Assembly: GCA_027482795.1 (NCBI GenBank) | Contig: JAIXVS010000137.1 | Coordinates: 1-5,941 of the forward strand | DNA length: 5,941 nt | Direction of reading: 5' to 3' | DNA from: Rhodobacter sp. | GTDB lineage: Bacteria; Pseudomonadota; Alphaproteobacteria; Rhodobacterales; Rhodobacteraceae | Shown: positions 1 to 5,365 of the stretch, piece by piece | Layout: every line of letters starts with the position of its first letter | How positions within the stretch are numbered: position 1 is the stretch's first letter | Notes under the pieces: generated by a model | The model's input: only the letters and a program-made list of their open reading frames with translations | Databases searched by the model: none | What the model was told of the DNA's origin: nothing | Program-made: the position numbers and the translations under genes

Positions 1-517
1 CCGCATCACCATGATCGCCGTGGCTAGAGTTGGTCACCACCAGCCGCACGCGCCCAATGTCACCCGCCCGCACCATGGCGCGGGCTTGGCGTATCATGGG
101 ATAGGCAGAGTAGCAGTAATTCACCGCGCAAATCTTTCCCGTTTTGGCGGCGATGCGCACAATTTCTTCGCCCTCTTCCACCGTCACCGTCATCGGTTTT
201 TCGCACAGCACGTGAAAGCCTGCCTCAAGAAAAGCTTTGGTAATTTCAAAATGCGTGGCGTTGGGGGTGGCAACGGTGACCAAATCCACGCGGTCTGCGC
301 GGCCCCTTTCGGCCGCCAGCATCTCGCGCCAATCGCCATAGGCGCGGTCAGGTGCCACACCCAAACGCTGCGCATAGTCGCGCCCGACATCTGCGCGGTG
401 GTCCAGCGCGCCAGCGGCCAGTTTGAAATGCCCATCGGCTAGCGCGCCAAGGCGGTGGGCTGGCCCAATTTGGCTGCCCTCGCCGCCGCCAATCATACCC
501 CAATTCAGTTGTGCCAT
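1..517 (-). CDS. Gfo/Idh/MocA-family NAD(P)-dependent dehydrogenase, C-terminus cut by window edge
   Basis: The frame is open from ATG at 517 down to base 1, giving the first 172 residues of a protein that in this family is usually 340-400 residues long. The start is supported by a purine-rich GGGGGCAGGGAAT just upstream. The N-terminus is a Rossmann fold with a glycine-rich loop MIGGGEGSQIG (residues 8-18), and the family signature CEKP lies at 105-108. The catalytic Asp/His segment expected near residue 180-200 lies outside the window. Family members oxidise or reduce a ring hydroxyl/keto group of sugars or inositols in the cytoplasm with NAD(H) or NADP(H). It is the last visible gene of the leftward operon, 12 bases after the TIM-barrel gene. 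It differs clearly in sequence from the dehydrogenase at 1428-2543, so the two are probably not a recent duplication and may act on different substrates or in opposite directions. The exact substrate cannot be read from the sequence. Confidence 0.9.
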   Translation of the reverse strand, partial: MAQLNWGMIGGGEGSQIGPAHRLGALADGHFKLAAGALDHRADVGRDYAQRLGVAPDRAYGDWREMLAAERGRADRVDLVTVATPNATHFEITKAFLEAGFHVLCEKPMTVTVEEGEEIVRIAAKTGKICAVNYCYSAYPMIRQARAMVRAGDIGRVRLVVTNSSHGDHGDA

Positions 518-529
518 ATTCCCTGCCCC

Positions 530-1420
530 CTAAAAGCCAATTGACGCAAGATAGTCGCGGTTTTTGCGCGCGTCATCTATTGGGCTAACATCCAGTGTCG
601 GATCGCAGTCCTGCTCCACAGTGCACCAGCCTGAAAAACCTGCATCCAGCAAAATCTGGCGCACGGCTGGAAAATCGACATCGCCGCGGCCCAGATTGCA
701 GAATATCCCCTGCCCGCAGGCATCGTAAAAGCCCGTAGATTTGGCAATGGCATCGGCCTTTACGGCAGGGTCAATATCTTTGAAATGCATATAGGAAATC
801 CGCCCGATATGGCGGCGCATAAAGGCCACGGGATCAAACCCCGCATAGGAATGATGGCCCGTATCAAAGCAAATTTTCAGGATGCTGTCGTCAACCTCGT
901 CCAGCAGCCGCTCTAGTTCGGGTTCAAAATCGATAAACCCTGCGGCATGGGCGTGAATCCCAACGGTCAGGCCGTATTCTTCGGCCCCCATCTTGGCGAC
1001 GGTTTCGATGCGGCCCCGAAAGGCGGCCCATTCGGTGGCATCCATCTGCTCGGCATCATGGGCGCGCCCTGCGGTGGGGGCGCGGCGGGGCGAGATGCTG
1101 TCAATCAGCACCAAATGCTGCGCGCCGTGCGCTGTCAGCGCGCGGCAGGTGCGCGTTGCGGCATCCATCACCTCGTCCCATGCGGCGGGGTCGTGGAACG
1201 GGCGAAACACCACGCCGCCGATTAATGTTAGGTCATGCTGCGCCAATGCTTCGCCCAAAATGGCGGGGTCTTCGGGCATAAATCCGATAGGGCCCAGTTC
1301 GATTCCTTTGTATCCTGCGCCTGCGCAATCAGACAGCACTTGCTGCCAAGCAGGGTTGCGCGGATCACTTGCAAATTCCACACCCCAAGAGCAGGGCGCA
1401 TTGCCAATTTGAATGGTCAT
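530..1420 (-). CDS. IolE-like TIM-barrel sugar isomerase/dehydratase (probable inosose dehydratase)
   Basis: A 296-residue protein of the xylose-isomerase-like TIM-barrel superfamily, close in pattern to inosose (2-keto-myo-inositol) dehydratases. The N-terminus carries NAPCSWGVEF (7-16), with KGIELGPIGF at 38-47. Metal/substrate-binding candidates are IHAH (155-158), FDTGH (185-189), MHFKD (211-215) and VEQDCDP (268-274), the last two being typical of the IolE group. IolE removes water from 2-keto-myo-inositol to give a trihydroxycyclohexane-dione. The frame is open upstream to 1510, but ATG at 1420 is the chosen start because the homologous N-terminus begins there and GAGGG sits just ahead. 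That ribosome-binding site overlaps the stop codon of the preceding dehydrogenase, 7 bases away, which implies coupled expression. Related proteins act as inosose isomerases (IolI), IolH-type proteins of unknown role, or 3-keto-glycoside lyases/hydratases, so the family is certain but the reaction is only probable. Confidence 0.9.
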   Translation of the reverse strand: MTIQIGNAPCSWGVEFASDPRNPAWQQVLSDCAGAGYKGIELGPIGFMPEDPAILGEALAQHDLTLIGGVVFRPFHDPAAWDEVMDAATRTCRALTAHGAQHLVLIDSISPRRAPTAGRAHDAEQMDATEWAAFRGRIETVAKMGAEEYGLTVGIHAHAAGFIDFEPELERLLDEVDDSILKICFDTGHHSYAGFDPVAFMRRHIGRISYMHFKDIDPAVKADAIAKSTGFYDACGQGIFCNLGRGDVDFPAVRQILLDAGFSGWCTVEQDCDPTLDVSPIDDARKNRDYLASIGF

Positions 1421-1427
1421 AATTCCC

Positions 1428-2543
1428 TCATGTGTTTGGCACGGCGTGCCATTGTCCATCTGCCGCAGCCGCAAAGGCCGTTTCAATAACTTGGCTGACC
1501 GCCAGCCCATCGCGAAAGGTGGGCCACATCGGCTTGCCTGCGGCGATGGCGGTTAGAAAATCTTTCGCCTCGATAATGATCTGATCAAGGTACCCCGTGC
1601 CATGCCCTGGCCCTTGGCAAAAGGCCAGATAATCGGGGTGGGCAGGCCCCGTTAGAATTCGGGTAAAGCCGCGTGTGGCCTCGCCCCCTTCGGCGCGGTA
1701 CAAGTAGACGGCGTTTTGATCTTCTTGGTCAAAGCGGATCGCGCCCTTGGTGCCGTGGATTTCATAGGCATATCCCATTTTGCGCCCCGTTGCCGTGCGG
1801 CTGATATACAAATGCCCCATCGCGCCACTGGCAAAGCGCAGCATCAGCTGGCCGTGATCGTCATTGTCCACCGCCACGGGGCCGTTTGCGCTGGGGCGGG
1901 TGGGGTGAACCGTTTCAATTTGCGCCGAAAGCTGGGCTACGGGCCCCATCAGCGCCAGCATACAGTTAATGGGATGCGGGGCCAGATCGCCCATACAGCC
2001 ATTGGCCCGCCCCGTGGTGCGCCAGTTCGCGGGCGCGTTTGGGTCGGATAGAAAATCTTCGGTATGCTCGCCCCGAAACCATGTGACGGTACCAATCGCG
2101 CCATCTGCCAACAACTGGCGCACAAACTGGGTGGCAGGGGTGCGCACGTAGTTAAAGCCAATCATATTGACAAGGCCCGATGCCTCTGCCGCCGCAGTCA
2201 TGGCGCGGGCATCGTCCAGCGATGCGCCAAGCGGCTTTTCACAAAACACAGGCTTGCCTGCGGCAAAGGCGGCCAGCGCGATGTCGCGGTGCGTATGCTG
2301 CGGCGATGCGATGACCACCGCCTGCACCAACGGATCGGCGACCAAATCGCGCCAATCTGCCGTGGCGCGGGCAAATCCATAGGCCTGCGCATAGCCATCC
2401 GCCGAGGTCTGGCTGGTTGCGGCAATCACCTGCATCTTGGGGCGCAGCGCGGTGTTAAATAGGGGCCCCACCGCCGACAAAGCCACAGCATGGGCCTTGC
2501 CCATATAGCCGCCACCCACCAAACCAATTCCAATCTCTGCCAT
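1428..2543 (-). CDS. Gfo/Idh/MocA-family dehydrogenase (inositol 2-dehydrogenase-like)
   Basis: A complete 371-residue cytoplasmic oxidoreductase. Residues 5-15 form the nucleotide-binding loop with GGGYMG, CEKPLG at 101-106 is the family lysine motif, and GDLAPHP (185-191) supplies the expected catalytic pair Asp186/His190. The rest is the alpha/beta substrate domain with EIHGTKGAIRF at 261-271. Family enzymes oxidise a secondary hydroxyl of myo- or scyllo-inositol, or of sugars such as levoglucosan, using NAD(P)+. The N-terminal pattern with MGKAHA recalls both inositol and levoglucosan-type dehydrogenases. It is first in the leftward operon, ahead of the IolE-like gene, and would make the keto substrate that the latter uses. 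The frame runs open to 2615, but ATG at 2543 is chosen: AGAGGGG lies 5 bases ahead of it and the upstream codons run through the operator. Family is certain; the substrate is inferred from context. Confidence 0.92.
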   Translation of the reverse strand: MAEIGIGLVGGGYMGKAHAVALSAVGPLFNTALRPKMQVIAATSQTSADGYAQAYGFARATADWRDLVADPLVQAVVIASPQHTHRDIALAAFAAGKPVFCEKPLGASLDDARAMTAAAEASGLVNMIGFNYVRTPATQFVRQLLADGAIGTVTWFRGEHTEDFLSDPNAPANWRTTGRANGCMGDLAPHPINCMLALMGPVAQLSAQIETVHPTRPSANGPVAVDNDDHGQLMLRFASGAMGHLYISRTATGRKMGYAYEIHGTKGAIRFDQEDQNAVYLYRAEGGEATRGFTRILTGPAHPDYLAFCQGPGHGTGYLDQIIIEAKDFLTAIAAGKPMWPTFRDGLAVSQVIETAFAAAADGQWHAVPNT

Positions 2544-2548
2544 GGCGT

Positions 2549-2555
2549 CCCCTCT
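2549..2555 (-). promoter_or_regulatory. Ribosome-binding site fixing the start of the leftward dehydrogenase
   Basis: On the minus strand this reads AGAGGGG, followed by 5 bases and then ATG at 2543. It is a strong purine-rich Shine-Dalgarno sequence and decides against the longer open frame that extends to 2615. Confidence 0.7.
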
Positions 2556-2568
2556 CCCAAAGCTGATA

Positions 2569-2584
2569 TTGCAAGCGGTTGCAA
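2569..2584. promoter_or_regulatory. Putative LacI-family operator between divergent operons
   Basis: The 16-base sequence TTGCAAGCGGTTGCAA is a palindrome apart from one central pair (positions 7 and 10), with the central CG that is usual for LacI/GalR-family operators. It lies about 25 bases ahead of the leftward dehydrogenase start and 53-106 bases ahead of the candidate rightward starts. One repressor bound here could control both operons, released by an inositol-derived or sugar inducer. The regulator gene is not in the window. Inositol operons in other bacteria use DeoR-type (Bacillus) or RpiR-type (rhizobia) IolR, so a LacI-type site points to a different control lineage. The palindrome is seen directly; the protein family is inferred. 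Confidence 0.7.
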
Positions 2585-2596
2585 AAGTCGTATCCT
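2569..2596 (+). promoter_or_regulatory. Candidate rightward promoter overlapping the operator
   Basis: TTGCAA (2569-2574) can serve as a -35 box and TATCCT (2591-2596) as a -10 box with a 16-base spacer, each matching the sigma-70 consensus at 4 of 6 positions. The operator would cover the -35 box and half of the spacer, consistent with repression by blocking polymerase. An alternative pairing is TTGCAA (2579-2584) with AATACC (2602-2607). No convincing -35/-10 pair was found for the leftward operon, though its promoter must also lie near here. Confidence 0.3.
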
Positions 2597-2636
2597 TGCC
2601 CAATACCCTGCGCAAGCCCCTATGAAAGGTCTAACT

Positions 2637-2690
2637 ATGTCACCTGCCAGCTTGCGCCAGCCTTTGACGAAATCGCGGCAGCGCCAGTGA
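2637..2690 (+). CDS. Possible 17-residue leader ORF coupled to the kinase gene
   Basis: ATG at 2637 is preceded by GAAAGG (2624-2629) with a 7-base spacer, the best ribosome-binding site in the gap. The frame encodes MSPASLRQPLTKSRQRQ and stops at TGA 2688-2690, whose last base is the first of the kinase ATG (TGATG). An in-frame ATG at 2622 would add five residues but has no clear ribosome-binding site. The kinase start itself lacks a good Shine-Dalgarno, so ribosomes ending this short frame could restart on the kinase. The peptide is basic and has no recognised domain. It could be chance: the gap is short and the peptide is not obviously coding. Another possibility is that the kinase N-terminus really begins further upstream in its own frame. 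Confidence 0.3.
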   Translation: MSPASLRQPLTKSRQRQ

Positions 2691-3670
2691 TGGCCGACCT
2701 TTCGCAGTTGGGCGCGAAACCCATTTTGGTTATTGGCCGCGCGGGGATGGATCTTTACGCTGACCCGCCAGGCACATCGATAGAAGCGGCCGCAAAATTC
2801 ACCGCCGCGCTGGGGGGATCATCGGCCAATATCGCCGCAGCGCTGGTGCGCGCGGGCCAGAAAGCCGCCCTTCTGACGCGCGTATCAGACGATGCCGTGG
2901 GGCGGTTTTGTTTGGCGCAGCTGGATGCTTACGGCATTGACCGCGCCCATGTGTCCTTTGCGGGGGGCGAGGCGCGCAATTCGCTGGCCGTGGTCGAAAC
3001 GCGGCTGGAAAACTGCCAATCGGTGATCTACCGCAACCATGCTGCCGATTTTGAAATGACGGTGCAAGATGTGCAGGCGGTGGATTTTTCCCGCTTTGGC
3101 GCAGTGATTACCACGGGAACGGTTCTGGCAGTGGAACCTTCGCGCAGCGCCTGCTTTCGTGCCTTTGATCTGGCCCGCGCGGCGGGTGTGCCGCTGATAT
3201 TTGATGTGGATTATCGCCCCTATTCTTGGGCCTCAGCCGCGGATGCGCAGCACGCCTATTCGCGCGCCGCTGCCCTGTGCGATGTGATCGTGGGCAATGA
3301 TGTGGAATTTGGCTTTTTGGCGGGTCGCATCGAGGATGGGCCAGATGCGGCCCGCAGCCTTATTGGCGCAGGCGCGCAGATTGTGGTCCATAAAATGGGC
3401 GAAAAGGGCGCGATCACCTTTACCGCCCATGGCGCGCTGCATACGGGGGTTTATCCCACCCACGCCCTGAAACCCACTGGCGCGGGGGATGCGTTTTTGG
3501 GCAACTTCATCGCCAGTCTTGCGCGCGGCGATGATCTGCAGGCGGCAGTGCTGCGCGGATCAGCCGCCGCCGCCATGGTCGTTGCCCGCGTGGCCTGCGC
3601 CCCCGCCATGCCTACACCCGCCGAACTGGATGCCTTTCTGGCGCAGCATCCCGCCCCGATTTTTGCCTGA
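2690..3670 (+). CDS. iolC: PfkB-family kinase, probable 5-dehydro-2-deoxygluconokinase
   Basis: A 326-residue ribokinase/PfkB-fold sugar kinase. IGRAGMDLY (15-23) and LGGSSANIA (41-49) form the N-terminal substrate region; FDVDYRPYSW (171-180) matches the DYRP-x-x-W signature of IolC; KPTGAGDAF (261-269) is the second PfkB signature with the catalytic Asp267; the C-terminus carries AMPTPAEL (306-313) as IolC proteins do. IolC phosphorylates 5-dehydro-2-deoxy-D-gluconate with ATP. The start is the weak point: ATG 2690 fits the family N-terminus, but its frame is open back to 2579 and there is no good Shine-Dalgarno. Its ATG overlaps the stop of a short leader frame. Gene order kinase-IolB-aldolase supports the role. 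Many proteobacterial IolC proteins carry a C-terminal DUF2090 domain; this one ends after the kinase domain. A related 2-keto-sugar kinase activity is the main alternative. Confidence 0.85.
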   Translation: MADLSQLGAKPILVIGRAGMDLYADPPGTSIEAAAKFTAALGGSSANIAAALVRAGQKAALLTRVSDDAVGRFCLAQLDAYGIDRAHVSFAGGEARNSLAVVETRLENCQSVIYRNHAADFEMTVQDVQAVDFSRFGAVITTGTVLAVEPSRSACFRAFDLARAAGVPLIFDVDYRPYSWASAADAQHAYSRAAALCDVIVGNDVEFGFLAGRIEDGPDAARSLIGAGAQIVVHKMGEKGAITFTAHGALHTGVYPTHALKPTGAGDAFLGNFIASLARGDDLQAAVLRGSAAAAMVVARVACAPAMPTPAELDAFLAQHPAPIFA

Positions 3671-3675
3671 AAGGA
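3671..3675 (+). promoter_or_regulatory. Ribosome-binding site for the TTG start of the iolB-like gene
   Basis: AAGGA directly follows the kinase stop codon and is 6 bases ahead of TTG 3682-3684. It supports translation from this non-ATG codon; no in-frame ATG occurs nearby that would keep the N-terminal cupin region. Confidence 0.65.
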
Positions 3676-3681
3676 CAGCCC

Positions 3682-4521
3682 TTGCACATCGCCCCGCATG
3701 ACAACCAAAACCGCCCCATCGTGGATGTAGATCACCCGCTTGTGCCCTATGTTTATTTCAACATCATCCGCCTAGGCGCGGGGCAGACGTTTGACTATCG
3801 CACGCGCGGCTACGAAACCTGCGTTGTCCCCGCCACGGGTACTGTCTCGGTCGAAGTGGCGGGCGAAACATTTGCCGACATCGGCCAGCGCGGGGTGGAT
3901 GTTTGGGATGGCGAGCCTGAGGGCGTTTACGTGCCCCAAGACACAGGCGCGCGCATCACCGCGCTGACCGATACCGAAACCTTTATCGCAGGCGCCCAAT
4001 ATGGCGAAACGCTGCGCCCCTTTGCCGTGCGCGCCGCCGATATTGACCGCGTGCAATACGGATCGGACGAGACGAAAACCCACCGCAAGATAAAGCATAT
4101 CCTTGGCGCGGCCTATCACGACCGCGTGGGCCGCCTGCTGGTGTCAGAATTGTTCACTGTGGGTGCGGGTGGCTGGTCTGGCTTTCCCAGCCACAAGCAT
4201 GACACTGACCGCCTGCCTGATGAGACGCGCCATGACGAATGCTATAACTTTCGCTTTCGCCCCGATTATGGATCAGGCCTGCAAATGATGCAGCGCGCCG
4301 ATAATGAGGTTGGGGACGCCTATCACATCATGAACCGCTCGACTGTGCTGATCGACAAGGGCTATCATCCCTGCTGCGTGCTGCCGGGGTATGAGATGTA
4401 TTATTTCACCATTCTGGGCGGGCAAAGCCAGCGCAGCCTAAAGCAGTATTTCCAACCCACCCATGCGGCCCAGCTTAAAACCATTCCGGGCATCATGGAC
4501 ATGGTGGCCAAGTTCAAATGA
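3682..4521 (+). CDS. iolB: IolB/KduI-family isomerase, probable 5-deoxy-glucuronate isomerase
   Basis: A 279-residue bicupin protein of the KduI/IolB family, close to the 271 residues of Bacillus IolB. The likely metal site is in the second cupin: HKHD (171-174) gives His171 and His173, ECYNFRF (186-192) gives Glu186, and GYHP (227-230) gives His229. GYEMYYF (236-242) corresponds to the GYDSYY stretch of known IolB. IolB converts 5-deoxy-glucuronate to 5-dehydro-2-deoxy-gluconate in the cytoplasm, the substrate of the kinase encoded upstream. Translation starts at TTG, 11 bases after the kinase stop, with AAGGA ahead. The last four bases overlap the aldolase start. The final ~35 residues after the metal site do not look like the canonical IolB ending, and the first ~40 are also unusual, so it is probably a divergent subfamily. 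A KduI-like uronate isomerase role is a weaker alternative. Confidence 0.85.
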   Translation: MHIAPHDNQNRPIVDVDHPLVPYVYFNIIRLGAGQTFDYRTRGYETCVVPATGTVSVEVAGETFADIGQRGVDVWDGEPEGVYVPQDTGARITALTDTETFIAGAQYGETLRPFAVRAADIDRVQYGSDETKTHRKIKHILGAAYHDRVGRLLVSELFTVGAGGWSGFPSHKHDTDRLPDETRHDECYNFRFRPDYGSGLQMMQRADNEVGDAYHIMNRSTVLIDKGYHPCCVLPGYEMYYFTILGGQSQRSLKQYFQPTHAAQLKTIPGIMDMVAKFK

Positions 4522-5360
4522 CAGTTGCGACCCTAGCACAGGTTTTGGGGCCTGCGCGGCGGCATGGCTATGCCGTACCAGGACTGGTGTGTTTGGGCTG
4601 GGAGGATATGCGCGCCTATGTCACCGCCGCCGAGGCCGAGCGCGCGCCCGTTATCTTGCAGGCGGGGCCGGGCTGCCGCGCCCATACGCCATTGCCGATT
4701 CTGGCCCGCATGTTGCGCCATCTGGCCGAGGCGGCCAGCGTGCCCGTGGTCGTGCATTTGGATCATGGCTATGCGCTGGAAGATTGCCGCGCGGCACTGG
4801 GCGAAGGGTTTACCTCTGTCATGATAGATGGATCAAAGCTGCCCTTGCAGGCCAACATTGATCTGACGGCGGCGGCGGCGGATTTGGCCCATGCAGCGGG
4901 CGCGTCCTGCGAAGGGGAAATTGGCATTGTCGGCTATGCAGGCGGGGCGCAATCTGCGGGCACTGATCCAGACGAGGCCGCGCGATTTGCACGGCAAACG
5001 GGAATTGATGCCATGGCCGTGTCTGTGGGGAACGTGCATTTGCAGCAAAGCGCGGGCACGAGCCTTGATTTGGCGCGCTTGGACGCAATCCGCGCAAAAA
5101 CGGATGTTCCCCTTGTGATACACGGCGGATCGGGCGTACCAATGCCCCAGCGCGCGCAGCTTGCTGCAAGTGGCCATGTTACCAAATTCAATATCGGCAC
5201 CGAACTGCGTATGGCCTTTGGTGCCGCCTTGCGGGGCAGCCTTGCGCGCGATCCTGCCCAGTTTGACCGCCTGACGATTTTGTCACAAACCGAAGGCCCC
5301 GTTATGGCCGCAGCAGTGGCCATTTTGCGCAATTTGGGCGCATCGGGGCGCGCGGCCTAG
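4518..5360 (+). CDS. iolJ: Class II aldolase, probable 6-phospho-5-dehydro-2-deoxygluconate aldolase
   Basis: A 280-residue zinc-dependent class II aldolase of the FbaA/GatY/IolJ group. VVHLDHG (78-84) gives the catalytic Asp82 and zinc ligand His83; His174 (VGNVH) and His202 (IHGGSG, 201-206) complete the metal site; CEGEIG (131-136) and KFNIGTELR (223-231) bind phosphate and substrate. By position it would cleave the kinase product to dihydroxyacetone phosphate and malonic semialdehyde. The ATG overlaps the iolB stop (ATGA, 4518-4521) and has little Shine-Dalgarno of its own, so it is probably translated by coupling. It is the last gene of the rightward operon. By sequence alone, fructose-, tagatose- or another ketose-bisphosphate aldolase is possible; the specific call depends on the neighbours. 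Confidence 0.85.
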   Translation: MTVATLAQVLGPARRHGYAVPGLVCLGWEDMRAYVTAAEAERAPVILQAGPGCRAHTPLPILARMLRHLAEAASVPVVVHLDHGYALEDCRAALGEGFTSVMIDGSKLPLQANIDLTAAAADLAHAAGASCEGEIGIVGYAGGAQSAGTDPDEAARFARQTGIDAMAVSVGNVHLQQSAGTSLDLARLDAIRAKTDVPLVIHGGSGVPMPQRAQLAASGHVTKFNIGTELRMAFGAALRGSLARDPAQFDRLTILSQTEGPVMAAAVAILRNLGASGRAA

Positions 5361-5365
5361 CGCCG

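Noticed and set aside
11..442. Open frame of 143 codons on the plus strand over the left-edge dehydrogenase
   Set aside because: It is the antisense shadow of the GC-rich dehydrogenase gene, rich in His/Arg/Ala with no domain; the minus frame carries the GGGEGSQIG and CEKP motifs.
1421..1510. Upstream extension of the TIM-barrel gene to 1510
   Set aside because: It would overlap the preceding dehydrogenase by about 80 bases and adds residues unlike the family; ATG 1420 has its own ribosome-binding site.
2544..2615. Upstream extension of the leftward dehydrogenase to 2615
   Set aside because: The extra 24 codons run through the operator palindrome, while ATG 2543 has a strong ribosome-binding site and begins just before the Rossmann motif.
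2579..2689. Kinase starting at the TTG at 2579
   Set aside because: That TTG is part of the operator and candidate -35 box, and no ribosome-binding site precedes it; ATG 2690 fits the family N-terminus better, though some intermediate start is not fully excluded.
4868..4881. Short GGC/GCG-rich run that looks like a microsatellite
   Set aside because: It encodes a poly-alanine helix segment (TAAAADLAHAAG) in the aldolase; ordinary codon bias explains it.
4891..5118. Plus-strand alternative frame of 75 codons inside the aldolase gene
   Set aside because: Fully contained in the aldolase, which shows all catalytic motifs in its own frame; no independent start signal.
4819..5177. Two overlapping minus-strand open frames of 114-116 codons inside the aldolase gene
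   Set aside because: Antisense shadows of a high-GC gene, with Arg/Pro/Cys-rich sequence, no ribosome-binding sites and no recognised domain.
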